A DNA stretch of 64,000 bases from Consotaella salsifontis (GCF_900167365.1 NZ_FUXL01000003.1:62001-126000), one strand, 5' to 3'. Counted from the first letter of the stretch, positions 7,336-15,781 are shown. Notes: generated from the sequence alone by a model not told the origin. Program-made: numbers and translations.

Positions 7336-7914
7336 TTACGCCGCCACCCGCCGACGTTCGATCTTGCGTCCCGTGGGCGTGATTCGCCCGGCGACACCGT
7401 CGAGCCAGCCCGGGATGAGTTCCAAGGCCAGGAGCCGGTGCCGCTCGAAGGGGCCGGGCATGAACAGCGCGCCAGTCTTCTCCGCCGAAAAGCCGAAGCG
7501 GGCGTAATATTCGGGATCGCCCACCAGGATGATGGCGCCGTGGCCGCGCTTCTGGGCGTCGGCGATCGCCTCTCTCATCATGGCCGAGCCAAGACCGCCG
7601 CCGTGCTGGCGCGGATCGACCGCCAGAGGTCCGAGGAGGAGAGCGGGGACCGCCGCGCCTTCGCGCATGCCGGCGCCGATATTCCACAGCCGAACGGTGC
7701 CGGTGAGGGCGCCGCTGCCGTCCAATGCCGAGAACGCGAGCCCTTCGGCAGGCAGCCGGCCGCGCCGGATGGCCTCCGAAGACTTTCGCTTGCGCCCCGG
7801 CCCCATGGCGCGGTCGAGCAGAGCCTCGCGCGCGGCCACATCGGCCGGCGCCTCGGCGCGGATTTCAAACGCGGGGCGGGTGAGACCCTCGGAGGAAAGA
7901 GCGAGTGCGGACAT
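7336..7914 (-). CDS. GNAT-family N-acetyltransferase
   Basis: A 192-residue acetyltransferase. The acetyl-CoA binding motif A is LAVDPRQHGGGLGSAMM, followed by the conserved EYYARFGF turn of motif B. It lies 96 bp downstream of ornithine decarboxylase on the same strand, a pairing that recurs in Rhizobiales, so it may act on polyamines or related amines; that is inference from context. A frameshifted copy of its 3' third lies at 5754-5945. Confidence 0.9.
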   Translation of the reverse strand: MSALALSSEGLTRPAFEIRAEAPADVAAREALLDRAMGPGRKRKSSEAIRRGRLPAEGLAFSALDGSGALTGTVRLWNIGAGMREGAAVPALLLGPLAVDPRQHGGGLGSAMMREAIADAQKRGHGAIILVGDPEYYARFGFSAEKTGALFMPGPFERHRLLALELIPGWLDGVAGRITPTGRKIERRRVAA

Positions 7915-8010
7915 GGCACCACCTCGAATGGACGAGAGGCGGAAGGATGCGCGCCGAACCGGGAAGCGATGCAGCGCGCGGGCGAAAGGCCCGGCGCCGC
8001 TGGCGCCGGG

Positions 8011-9144
8011 TCAGATCACGTAGCTTCGCAGCGGCTCAAAGCCGTTGAACGCGACGGAAGCGTAGGTCGTCGTGTAGGCGCCGGTGCCCTCGATCAGGAT
8101 CTCGTCACCGACGGTGAGCGAGATCGGCAGAGGGTAGGGCGTCTTCTCGTACATGACGTCCGCCGAATCGCAGGTCGGACCAGCGAGAACGCAAGGCTGC
8201 TTCTCTTCATGGTCGCGTCCCGTGACGATCGGGTAGCGGATCGCCTCGTCCATCGTCTCGGCGAGACCGCCGAACTTGCCGATGTCGAGATAGACCCAGC
8301 GGTTCTCGTCGCTGACGGACTTTTTCGAGACCAGGACGACCTCAGCCTTGATCACGCCCGCGTCGCCGACCATGCCGCGACCCGGCTCGATGATCGTCTC
8401 CGGGATGCAGTTGCCGAAGTGGCGGCGCAGGGCATCGAAGATCGAGCGGCCATAGGCCTCGGCCGTGGGTACGTCCTTGAGGTACCGGGTCGGGAAGCCG
8501 CCGCCGAGATTGACCAGCGTCAGCACGATGCCCTTCTCGGACAGCGCGCGGAACACCCGGCCGGCATCGGCGAGCGCCTGGTCCCAGGCCTCGGTATTGG
8601 TCTGCTGCGAGCCGACGTGGAAGGAGATGCCGGTGGCCTTGAGGCCGAGGGCATGGGCCGTTTCCAGAACGTCGATCGCCATCTCCGGCACGCAGCCGAA
8701 CTTGCGCGACAGCGGCCATTCGGCGCCGGCGCCGTCGGTCAAGACGCGGCAGAACACGCGGGCGCCAGGGGCCGAGCGGGCGATCTTCTCCACTTCCTCG
8801 ACGCAATCGACGGCGAAGAGCGACACGCCAAGCTGGGAGGCGCGGGCGATATCGCGCTCCTTCTTGATGGTGTTGCCGTAGGAGATACGCGCCGGCGTCG
8901 CGCCGGCGGCGAGAGCCATCTCGACCTCGGCCACTGAGGCGCAGTCGAAATTGGAGCCGAGCCGCGCGAGCAGCGACAGGATCTCGGGTGCGGGATTGGC
9001 CTTCACCGCGTAGTAGATGGCCGAGTCCGGCAGCGCCCTGCGAAAGGCGTTGAAGTTGGATTCGACGACATCGAGGTCAACCACGAGGCAAGGGCCATCG
9101 GGTCGTCGGTCGGCGAGGAAATCGAGAATGCGCTGCGTCGCCAT
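8011..9144 (-). CDS. odc: Ornithine decarboxylase (type III PLP fold)
   Basis: A 377-residue alanine racemase-fold decarboxylase that makes putrescine from ornithine (some family members also take lysine). The PLP Lys is Lys48 in YYAVKANP. HVGSQ at 176-180, the PLP-phosphate site GGGF, EPGR at 253-256 and the active-site pair Cys325-Asp326 in GPTCDSADV are all present. The ATG at 9144 has GGGAGG upstream; a frame open to 9252 is rejected because it adds a low-quality N-terminus. A roughly 370-nt structured leader precedes it, and a GNAT gene follows. Confidence 0.93.
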   Translation of the reverse strand: MATQRILDFLADRRPDGPCLVVDLDVVESNFNAFRRALPDSAIYYAVKANPAPEILSLLARLGSNFDCASVAEVEMALAAGATPARISYGNTIKKERDIARASQLGVSLFAVDCVEEVEKIARSAPGARVFCRVLTDGAGAEWPLSRKFGCVPEMAIDVLETAHALGLKATGISFHVGSQQTNTEAWDQALADAGRVFRALSEKGIVLTLVNLGGGFPTRYLKDVPTAEAYGRSIFDALRRHFGNCIPETIIEPGRGMVGDAGVIKAEVVLVSKKSVSDENRWVYLDIGKFGGLAETMDEAIRYPIVTGRDHEEKQPCVLAGPTCDSADVMYEKTPYPLPISLTVGDEILIEGTGAYTTTYASVAFNGFEPLRSYVI

Positions 9145-9299
9145 CGGGGGCCTCCCAACAGTCAAGGTGTCAAGGTGCGTCAACGCCTTCGTGCACACCG
9201 GCGCATGGGCCGGGCGTGAACGCTGCGAAACGCGACTCGAGCGACGAATCAAACGCTGCCATAGCGTCGTCCGCCGTTATGTCTGCCTTGGCTTGGAGG

Positions 9300-9500
9300 G
9301 CTTGGACCCGCCGCACTTAAGGCAATGAGGGTGTGCCTCTTCAGTATTCCCGGCTTTGGAGACCGGGAGAGACCAGAAAGGCCCGCACCGTCGTTGCTTC
9401 AAGGCGTCCTCGATCTTGCTCGCTGCAAGACCGACTGGGTTTGATCCCAGGTACCGTCCCGGTAATCCTCGCATTTAAGGACCGGGGGACGCCCACAGGC
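9300..9500 (-). ncRNA. Structured 5' leader of odc, speF-motif candidate
   Basis: The odc transcript would start near 9516 and carry a long untranslated leader. On the minus strand the leader contains at least four hairpins with perfect stems: 9435-9450 (CTGGG/CCCAG), 9415-9429 (CTTGC/GCAAG), 9349-9367 (CCCGG/CCGGG) and 9320-9338 (AGGCA/TGCCT). A conserved RNA called the speF motif is known upstream of ornithine decarboxylase genes in alphaproteobacteria, and position, length and gene match that description. I could not check the consensus, so the assignment is by context. It probably regulates odc in response to polyamines, which is inference. Confidence 0.62.
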
Positions 9501-9523
9501 ACGTGCGACTTTGGGCAAGTCGG

Positions 9524-9552
9524 GATATAGGCAAAGCGAGTGTCACACACAA
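9524..9552 (-). promoter_or_regulatory. Candidate odc promoter
   Basis: Reading the minus strand, TATATC (9524-9529) is preceded with 17-nt spacing by TTGTGT, a plausible -10/-35 pair. Transcription would start near 9516 and give a leader of about 370 nt before the odc start codon. The -35 matches the consensus only in its first three bases, so this is tentative. Confidence 0.4.
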
Positions 9553-9670
9553 CCCGCAAACTTGACGCGGCGGTTGATTTTTCCGGTCCAGTGAAGGACG
9601 ACACTGCGGGTGCGGGAAAACTGCAACGCCCGTCAGTTTCGCGTAAGGCAAGTGGGGTGCCGGCAAGCCA

Positions 9671-10585
9671 ATGGACACGCTGACGCGCATGCGCGCCTTC
9701 ATCGCCGTGGTGGAGAACGGCGGCTTCTCCGCCGCCGCCCGAAAATCGGGCCGCTCCAAGGCGCTTCTTTCCAAATATGTGCGCGAGTTGGAGGACGAGC
9801 TCGGCGTTCTCCTCATCAACCGGACGACGCGGCAGGTGGCCCTGACGGCGGCGGGGGAAACCTATTACGCGCGCTCGACCGCCCTTCTCGATGACCTCGA
9901 GCATCTCAACGAGGAGGCGCGTGAGGCCGCCGGGCGTCCGCAGGGTCGTATCCGCGTGAGCGCGGCGCGAACCCTCGGCGACAGCGAGTTCGGCGGCTGC
10001 CTCGTCGATTTCTGCTCGGCCTACCCGGATATTTCGCTCGACGTCGACCTCAACGACAACTTCGTCGATCTGCTCGAGGAGGGCTTCGATGTCGCGATTC
10101 GCATGACGCGGCTCGCTGATTCGACCTTCATCGCGCGCCGCCTGGCGTCGCTCGACTTCGCGATCTGTGCGGCGCCTGCCCTGATCGCCAGGGTGGGACG
10201 GCCGAATCACCCCTCCGACCTCGCCGGACTTCCGGCGGTGGTCGATACCAATTCGCGTTTCAAGTCGAGCTGGGCGTTTCGCGATCCCACGACCGGCGAC
10301 AGTCTGCCGGTCGCCATCGCGGGACAGTTTTCGGCCAACAGCCCGGTGGCGGTCAAGGCCGCGGTTCTGGGCGGGCTTGGTTTCGCGCTTTCTCCGGAAT
10401 TCGTCGTGAGGGACGACGTGAAGGCGGGGCGTTTGGTCACGGTGCTGGATGATTTCATGCCGCGCGAGGCCGGCATCTACGCGGTGTTCCCTCATCGCCG
10501 CCACATGCCGGCGCGCGTTCGCCTGTTTGTTGATTTCCTGGCGGGGTGGTTCAAGCGGCACGAGGCCGGCGCGCCGGAGGATTGA
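9671..10585 (+). CDS. LysR-family transcriptional regulator
   Basis: A 304-residue LysR protein with an N-terminal winged helix (FIAVVENGGFSAAARKSGRSKALLSKYV) followed by the linker helix and a two-lobed effector-binding domain (SALTLG-type start at about residue 95, GLGFALSPEFVV near 240). It belongs to the large group whose helix-turn-helix begins MDTLTRMRAFIAVVE. It is divergent from odc, but 526 bp lie between the start codons, so a link to odc is possible rather than shown. Ligand unknown. Confidence 0.9.
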   Translation: MDTLTRMRAFIAVVENGGFSAAARKSGRSKALLSKYVRELEDELGVLLINRTTRQVALTAAGETYYARSTALLDDLEHLNEEAREAAGRPQGRIRVSAARTLGDSEFGGCLVDFCSAYPDISLDVDLNDNFVDLLEEGFDVAIRMTRLADSTFIARRLASLDFAICAAPALIARVGRPNHPSDLAGLPAVVDTNSRFKSSWAFRDPTTGDSLPVAIAGQFSANSPVAVKAAVLGGLGFALSPEFVVRDDVKAGRLVTVLDDFMPREAGIYAVFPHRRHMPARVRLFVDFLAGWFKRHEAGAPED

Positions 10586-10658
10586 GCGCTGCGGGGCGCC
10601 GGGGCGATCCACACTTCCGCCACGCTTGCCCGGTTAACGATGATCCCAGAGTGGGGCG

Positions 10659-11327
10659 ATGTTCATGACTCGATTCTGCCTTCCTGGGGCGCTGGGATTT
10701 GTACTTGGGATTGCCGCCGCGTCCCCCGCATGGGCGCATCCCCATGTCTTCATCGACGCTCATATGGAGATCGTCGGCGCGTCCGACGGCAAGCTGAAGT
10801 CGGTTCGCAACGTCTGGCGGATGGACGAGCTCTTCTCCTCGTCGGTGTTGATGGACTTCGACAAGAACAAGAACGGGACGCTCGATCCGGACGAGCTTCA
10901 GGCGGTCGGCAAAACCGTCAGGGATTCGATCGCGGAGTGGTCCTACTACACCTTCGTCTCGACGGCGGGAAAGGAGGTGACGATGCACGCCCCGGCGGAG
11001 ATCGGCGCACTCTACAAGGACGGTCAGCTCTTGCTGTTCTTCGAAATGGAGGCCGGGGAGGCCGTCGACCTCAAGACGCAGCCCCTGACAATCTCGAACT
11101 TCGACGAGACCTTCTATGTCGCCTTCGACTATCCGGACAAGGATGGCTTCCAGCTGGTGGATATGCCGCCAAGCTGCACCGATCAGGTGGTGATTCCCGA
11201 CGAGGATGAAGCCGCGCAGCAATGGGTGAACTCGGTGGCCGCGCTCGGGCCCGACCAGACGATCCCCGACGACGGCATCAACTATTCGCAGATCCTGGCG
11301 ACGAGGGTGGAGATCAAATGCGGGTAA
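10659..11327 (+). CDS. DUF1007 periplasmic protein with EF-hand loop
   Basis: A 222-residue exported protein with a signal peptide ending around SPAWA, then the family motif AHPHVFID, whose His residues may bind metal. Residues about 68-79 form a textbook 12-residue EF-hand loop (DKNKNGTLDPDE), suggesting Ca2+ or another divalent ion. DUF1007 proteins are found fused to or next to nickel/cobalt permeases, and here the downstream permease gene overlaps it by 10 bp. The pair probably acts together in divalent metal handling; direction of transport and metal are not shown by sequence. Confidence 0.85.
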   Translation: MFMTRFCLPGALGFVLGIAAASPAWAHPHVFIDAHMEIVGASDGKLKSVRNVWRMDELFSSSVLMDFDKNKNGTLDPDELQAVGKTVRDSIAEWSYYTFVSTAGKEVTMHAPAEIGALYKDGQLLLFFEMEAGEAVDLKTQPLTISNFDETFYVAFDYPDKDGFQLVDMPPSCTDQVVIPDEDEAAQQWVNSVAALGPDQTIPDDGINYSQILATRVEIKCG

Positions 11328-12379
11328 GGCTTCTCCTTGCACTGGCGTTGCTCTGCGTCCTGGCGGCGCTGGAGCCCGCGCTCGCCAAGTCGTCGCTCGG
11401 CATCGGCAGCGCCGACTCCAGCATCGACGCGAGCGGCGGCGTCTCGCGTTGGTTCCTCTGGGTCACAGCTTATCAGCGCGAATTCTTCACCGCTCTGCGC
11501 CATGCGATCGTCGGCCTCAAGGAGGGGCCGCAGGGCATGCCGCTCCTCGTCGGCGTCTCGTTCGCCTACGGCATCTTTCACGCCGCCGGACCGGGCCACG
11601 GCAAGGCGGTGATCTCGTCCTACATGATCGCCAATGAGGTTCAGCTGCGCCGCGGCGTCGTGCTCTCCTTCGCCTCCGCGCTGGTCCAGGCGCTGTCGGC
11701 GCTGCTCGTGGTGGGAGCCGGGTGGTTCGTCCTGCGCGGGACGTCGATCTCGATGACCGATGCGAGCGACGCGCTGGAGACCGCTTCCTTCGGCCTCATC
11801 GCGCTTTTCGGCGCCTATCTCTTCGCCAAAAAGCTCGTCGCCATCTGGCGTCGGCGCCGCCCCGCCCTGGCGTTCTCGCTCGCGCCGAACCTGATGGTCG
11901 AAGGCGCGCCTGCTCTTCGTGCCGGCGGCGCAAGCGGCTCCTCGGTTCGTATGATGCCAGCCGCCTCGGGATACTATGACGCCGGCGTCTGCACGGGCGA
12001 GGCCGACTGCGACTGCGGCCGAAGCCACATCGCCGATCCGGCCAGTCTCGGCGGGCGCCGCCTCGGTTTGAGCGCGGCGGCATCGGCGGTGGTCTCCGTC
12101 GGGATTCGTCCGTGCGCCGGCGCCATCGTGGTTCTGACCTTCGCGCTGATGAACGGCCTCTATGCCGCCGGCATCCTCTCCGTCCTCGCCATGGCCGTCG
12201 GCACGGCGATCACGGTTTCGGTGCTGGCGACCCTTGCCGTCATGGCAAAGGACGTCGCGCTCCGGATGGTGGGCGGAACCGGATTTTCGGGCCTGGTGCG
12301 GGATGGCCTGGAGCTGGCGGCGGCGGCCGTGCTGATGTTTTTCGGGCTCGGCTTCGTTCTGGCGATGCTGAGCGCCTGA
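11318..12379 (+). CDS. Nickel/cobalt transporter, RcnA-like permease
   Basis: A 353-residue membrane protein with a signal-like first segment and about six transmembrane helices. The family motif HAAGPGHGKAVISSY contains the His residues that coordinate Ni/Co, and a second conserved segment reads SVGIRPCAGAIVVL. A central cytoplasmic or periplasmic loop holds a Cys-rich stretch (CTGEADCDCGRSH) that could bind metal. The ATG at 11318 overlaps the end of the DUF1007 gene, so the two are translationally coupled. RcnA relatives export Ni2+/Co2+; the alphaproteobacterial DUF1007-linked branch has few tested members. Confidence 0.85.
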   Translation: MRVRLLLALALLCVLAALEPALAKSSLGIGSADSSIDASGGVSRWFLWVTAYQREFFTALRHAIVGLKEGPQGMPLLVGVSFAYGIFHAAGPGHGKAVISSYMIANEVQLRRGVVLSFASALVQALSALLVVGAGWFVLRGTSISMTDASDALETASFGLIALFGAYLFAKKLVAIWRRRRPALAFSLAPNLMVEGAPALRAGGASGSSVRMMPAASGYYDAGVCTGEADCDCGRSHIADPASLGGRRLGLSAAASAVVSVGIRPCAGAIVVLTFALMNGLYAAGILSVLAMAVGTAITVSVLATLAVMAKDVALRMVGGTGFSGLVRDGLELAAAAVLMFFGLGFVLAMLSA

Positions 12380-12409
12380 GCCTTAATCTTCCTATCGATC
12401 GGACGCGGT

Positions 12410-12910
12410 CTACACCTCGGGGGCCGATCGCACGAAATCCGAGAAGGCGGCGAGGGTCGCATCCGATACGTAATGCTCGATGCCCTCGGCATCGACCGCT
12501 GCGATTTCCGCCGGGACGCCGATCGCCTTCAGGAACTCGATGACGATGCGGTGGCGCACGCGAACGCGTTCGGCCATGGCCGCGCCCGCCTCTGTCAGGA
12601 AGACGCCGCGGTAGGGGCGGGAGGTCACGAGCCCCTCGCGCTTCAGCCGCGCCACGGCCTTCGCCGCCGTCGGATGGGTGACGCCAAGACAGCGGGCAAT
12701 GTCGGTGATGCGCGCCTCGCCATGCTCTTCCATGAGGTCGGCGATGAGCTCGGTGTAATCCTCCAGGATTTCGGCCGATCGGGCCGAGCGTGTCTGGCTG
12801 AAGCGATGGGCTTCCGCGCCGAGATCGGGGGCGGATTGTTCCGCGCCGGCTACGGCTTCGGCCGGAACGGCGGCTCTCTTCTTTCTCGGCGCTTTGTTCT
12901 TCATCGGCAC
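12410..12910 (-). CDS. mntR: MntR, manganese-responsive DtxR-type regulator
   Basis: A 166-residue DtxR-family protein: Lys/Arg-rich tail, winged helix (ARITDIARCLGVTHPTAAKAVARLKREGLV) and the metal-binding dimerisation part (RHRIVIEFLKAIGV, then EGIEHYVSD). It has no SH3-like third domain, as expected for MntR. With Mn2+ bound it represses mntH, which is divergent 140 bp away and carries an MntR-like palindrome in its promoter. The frame begins with GTG at 12910; an ATG two codons later (12904) is an equally possible start. Confidence 0.92.
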   Translation of the reverse strand: MPMKNKAPRKKRAAVPAEAVAGAEQSAPDLGAEAHRFSQTRSARSAEILEDYTELIADLMEEHGEARITDIARCLGVTHPTAAKAVARLKREGLVTSRPYRGVFLTEAGAAMAERVRVRHRIVIEFLKAIGVPAEIAAVDAEGIEHYVSDATLAAFSDFVRSAPEV

Positions 12911-12996
12911 ATTATGAAGACATGGCTTTAAAATTCAACGGGCAGCACTGTCCCCGCTGAATTTATCCACGGGCTGCCTCTTGAACGTGAGGCCTA

Positions 12997-13025
12997 TTGA
13001 CAAAGATGTAGCCTTGGCTTCATTT
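12997..13025 (+). promoter_or_regulatory. mntH promoter with MntR operator
   Basis: TTGACA at 12997-13002 is a perfect -35, with a weak -10 at 13020-13025. Between them lies the imperfect palindrome ATGTAGCC-TT-GGCTTCAT (13006-13023, 7 of 8 pairs match). Repressor binding there would block RNA polymerase. The TAGCC-TT-GGCT core matches my memory of alphaproteobacterial MntR sites, which I could not verify. The site lies inside the longest possible mntH frame, so it also decides the start codon. Confidence 0.7.
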
Positions 13026-13052
13026 CACTGCATCGGCAACATCGCGACCTCC

Positions 13053-14363
13053 ATGACATTGCTCTCTTCATCAAAATCCTCGATGTCGCAGCGCACCAGC
13101 GCGGCGATCGCCAACACTCTCGCGGGGCGGCGCACCGGTCCGTTCTCGGCGTTTCTCTTCGCCGGGCCGGCGGTCATCGCCTCCATCGCGTACATGGACC
13201 CCGGAAACTTCGCGACCAACATCCAGGCCGGGGCCAAATACGGCTATGCGCTGCTGTGGGTGGTTCTGGCGGCCAACCTCATCGCGATGCTGTTCCAGGC
13301 GCTCTCAGCCAAGCTTGGCATCGTCACCGGTCGCAACCTCGCCGAGCTATGCCGCGAGGAGTTTCCGAAGCCGCTGGTCTGGGTCATGTGGGTGGTGAGC
13401 GAGATCGCGGCGATGGCCACCGACCTTGCCGAATTCCTCGGCGGAGCCATCGGCCTTTCGCTGATCTTCGGCTGGCCGCTCATGGACGGCATGATCGTCA
13501 CCGCCGTCGTGACCTATGGAATTCTGCTTTTCGAGCGCCATGGATTTCGGCCGATGGAGCTGATCATCGGAGCTCTCGTCGCCTTGATCGGCCTTTGCTA
13601 CCTCGTAGAGATGTTCATCGCGCCAGTTCGCTGGGGCGAGGCGGCTCTCGGGCTGGTGACGCCGCAGATGCCGGATGCAGAGGCTCTGATGATCTCCGTT
13701 GGCATCATCGGCGCCACGGTCATGCCGCACGCCGTCTATCTCCATTCGGGCCTGACGCAGAACCGCGCGTCGCCACGCAGCAATGCCGAGCGGCGCATCC
13801 TCGTGCGCTTCTCCAACCGCGAGGTCGTGTTGGCGCTGGCGCTTGCCGGCATGGTCAACATGGCCATGGTGATCATGGCTTCCAGCGCGTTCCATATCGG
13901 CCACAGCGAGGTCGCCGAGATCGAAACCGCCTATCACACGCTGACGCCGCTGCTGGGCGCCGCCGCCGCCGCGGTATTCCTCGTCTCGCTCATCGCCTCG
14001 GGCATCTCGAGCTCGGTCGTCGGTACCATGGCAGGGCAGATGATCATGCAGGGTTTCGTCGGGTTCCACATCCCGATCTGGCTCCGTCGTCTCATCACCA
14101 TGGCGCCGGCCTTTGCCGTGGTGGCGGCGGGAGTCGACACCACCTATGCCCTGGTCATGAGCCAGGTGATCCTGTCCATCTCACTGCCTGTGCCGATGAT
14201 CGCTCTCGTCCTCTTCACGCGGCGGCGCGACCTGATGGGCGAATTCGCCAACCGGCGCCTGACGGACTTCGCCGCCATCGCCGGTGCCACCGCCGTCCTC
14301 TCGCTGAACTTCATTCTCCTCGCCATCACGTTCGGCGTGCCGATCCCCTATCTCGACGCCTGA
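13053..14363 (+). CDS. mntH: MntH, Nramp-type Mn2+/H+ symporter
   Basis: An Nramp transporter of 436 residues with about 11 transmembrane helices. The metal-site motif of helix 1, MDPGNFATN, and the helix 6 motif MPHAVYLHS are both intact. It imports Mn2+ (and less well Fe2+) with protons. The frame is open from a TTG at 12981, but the -35 box and MntR operator lie downstream of that codon, so the start must be the ATG at 13053 or the one at 13083; neither has a strong ribosome site. MntR, divergent upstream, is the expected regulator. Confidence 0.93.
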   Translation: MTLLSSSKSSMSQRTSAAIANTLAGRRTGPFSAFLFAGPAVIASIAYMDPGNFATNIQAGAKYGYALLWVVLAANLIAMLFQALSAKLGIVTGRNLAELCREEFPKPLVWVMWVVSEIAAMATDLAEFLGGAIGLSLIFGWPLMDGMIVTAVVTYGILLFERHGFRPMELIIGALVALIGLCYLVEMFIAPVRWGEAALGLVTPQMPDAEALMISVGIIGATVMPHAVYLHSGLTQNRASPRSNAERRILVRFSNREVVLALALAGMVNMAMVIMASSAFHIGHSEVAEIETAYHTLTPLLGAAAAAVFLVSLIASGISSSVVGTMAGQMIMQGFVGFHIPIWLRRLITMAPAFAVVAAGVDTTYALVMSQVILSISLPVPMIALVLFTRRRDLMGEFANRRLTDFAAIAGATAVLSLNFILLAITFGVPIPYLDA

Positions 14364-14478
14364 GCGAGAGGCGGAAGGCCGCGTCCGGTCAAGGCGGGGG
14401 CGGACTGCGGAGCTGTTTGCTTCCCGCTGTCGCGCCCTGCGTCTTTTCCGGCGGCAGTATCGTTGTCTATAGAGACGC

Positions 14479-15030
14479 ATGACCGACGATCGCCCCGCGC
14501 CCGAACCTCGCCAGCCCCGGCCACGACCGGTGACGCGGGAATGGCTGATGCGCGCGTCCAGCACCTATCTCTCGCGCTATGCCAGCTCCTCGGATAATCT
14601 GCGCAAGGTTTTGCGGCGCAAGCTCGTCCGCCGCTTAGCGGGGGAGACGGCTGCCGTTTCCGACGAACATGCCGCGCTCGTCGATTCGGTCGTCGCCAGT
14701 TTCGTCGAGCTCGGGCTTCTCGACGACGAGGCCTATGCCGAGGCGAGGCTGAACAGCCTCAGGCGGCGCGGCGCGCCCTCCCGCCAGATCGCCGCCAAGC
14801 TCGCTAATCGCGGTGTCGATGCGGAAACGGTGGCCCGCGCGATCGCCGCCGATCCCGTTTCCGACCGGCAGGCGGCGCTGCGCTATGCCCAGCGCCGGCG
14901 CCTTGGCCCGTTTCGCATCAGGGACAGGGCGGAGCGGCGCGAGCGCGACCTCGCGGCGATGGTGCGCGCCGGCTTCAGCCTGGCCGACGCGCTCGCCGCC
15001 ATCGATGCGACCGACGATCCAACCGACTGA
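14479..15030 (+). CDS. recX: RecX-family regulatory protein
   Basis: A 183-residue RecX protein made of three-helix repeats, with YASSSDNLRKVLRRKL in the first, LGLLDDEAYAEARL in the second and GAPSRQIAAKLANRGVD leading to the third. RecX binds RecA filaments and lowers recombinase activity. recA is not next to it in this window. The ATG follows a 115-bp gap after mntH with no terminator seen. The following DJ-1/PfpI gene begins 133 bp downstream. Confidence 0.85.
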   Translation: MTDDRPAPEPRQPRPRPVTREWLMRASSTYLSRYASSSDNLRKVLRRKLVRRLAGETAAVSDEHAALVDSVVASFVELGLLDDEAYAEARLNSLRRRGAPSRQIAAKLANRGVDAETVARAIAADPVSDRQAALRYAQRRRLGPFRIRDRAERRERDLAAMVRAGFSLADALAAIDATDDPTD

Positions 15031-15163
15031 TCGCATTTTGAATTTTTGGCCGGGCGGGAACTCCCTCCGGGTCGACCCGTTAATCGAGGGACCCAAGAAA
15101 AATCAGCGTCCGCCACGCCGCTTTCGCCGGCGATGGACGCCTTTTGACAAGGAGTTTTTCTCG

Positions 15164-15727
15164 ATGCCCAGCATCAAGAACGCCAAGATCGCCATTCTCG
15201 CCACCGACGGCTTCGAGCAGTCTGAGCTCTTCCAGCCGCTGGAGGAACTCAAGAAGGCGGGAGCCACCGTCGAGGTGCTTTCGCTCGAGCCCGGCGAGAT
15301 CAAGGCATGGGACAAGACCGACTGGGGCAAGAGCGTCAAGGTCGACAAGACCCTCTCGGAGGTGCGCGTGACCGAATATGACGCGCTGGTGCTTCCGGGC
15401 GGTCAGATCAATCCGGACAAGCTGCGGGCCGAGCCCAAGGCCGTCAGCTTCGTGCGCGAATTCTACAACTCGAAGAAGCCGCTCGCCGCGATCTGCCACG
15501 CTCCGTGGCTGCTGATCGAGGCCGGCGTCATCAGCGGCAAGGACGTGACCTCGTACAAGTCGATCAAGACGGACGTCATGAACGCCGGCGGCAAGTGGAC
15601 CGACCAGGAAGTGATGGTCGACGAGGGCCTCGTGACCTCCCGCAATCCCGGCGACCTTCCGGCCTTCATCGCCAAGGTCATCGAGGAAGTGGAAGAGGGG
15701 CGCCACGACGACCGCCGGGCGGCCTGA
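15164..15727 (+). CDS. DJ-1/PfpI-family protein (type 1 glutamine amidotransferase-like)
   Basis: A 187-residue single-domain protein. The nucleophile elbow is AICHAPWLL with the conserved Cys, and the acidic partner lies in GFEQSEL near the N-terminus, as in the PfpI/YhbO branch. These proteins act as stress-linked glyoxalase/deglycase-type enzymes or proteases; which one is disputed. The start at 15164 is fixed by AAGGAG nine bases upstream; the frame extends further 5' but reads through recX. A strong terminator follows at 15782-15809. Confidence 0.88.
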   Translation: MPSIKNAKIAILATDGFEQSELFQPLEELKKAGATVEVLSLEPGEIKAWDKTDWGKSVKVDKTLSEVRVTEYDALVLPGGQINPDKLRAEPKAVSFVREFYNSKKPLAAICHAPWLLIEAGVISGKDVTSYKSIKTDVMNAGGKWTDQEVMVDEGLVTSRNPGDLPAFIAKVIEEVEEGRHDDRRAA

Positions 15728-15781
15728 CACGGCTCGCTCTGGGTGCGGGACAACGCACCATTATCCCTTATCGCATGACGG

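Noticed and set aside
7438-8937. 499-codon plus-strand open frame opposite GNAT and odc
   Set aside because: It is the antisense of two well-supported genes; its composition (Arg, Gly, Ala, His-rich) is the usual shadow pattern in high-GC DNA.
9277-9474. 65-codon minus-strand frame as a protein gene
   Set aside because: It lies wholly within the hairpin-rich odc leader and has no family features; kept only as a possible leader peptide in the finding on that RNA.
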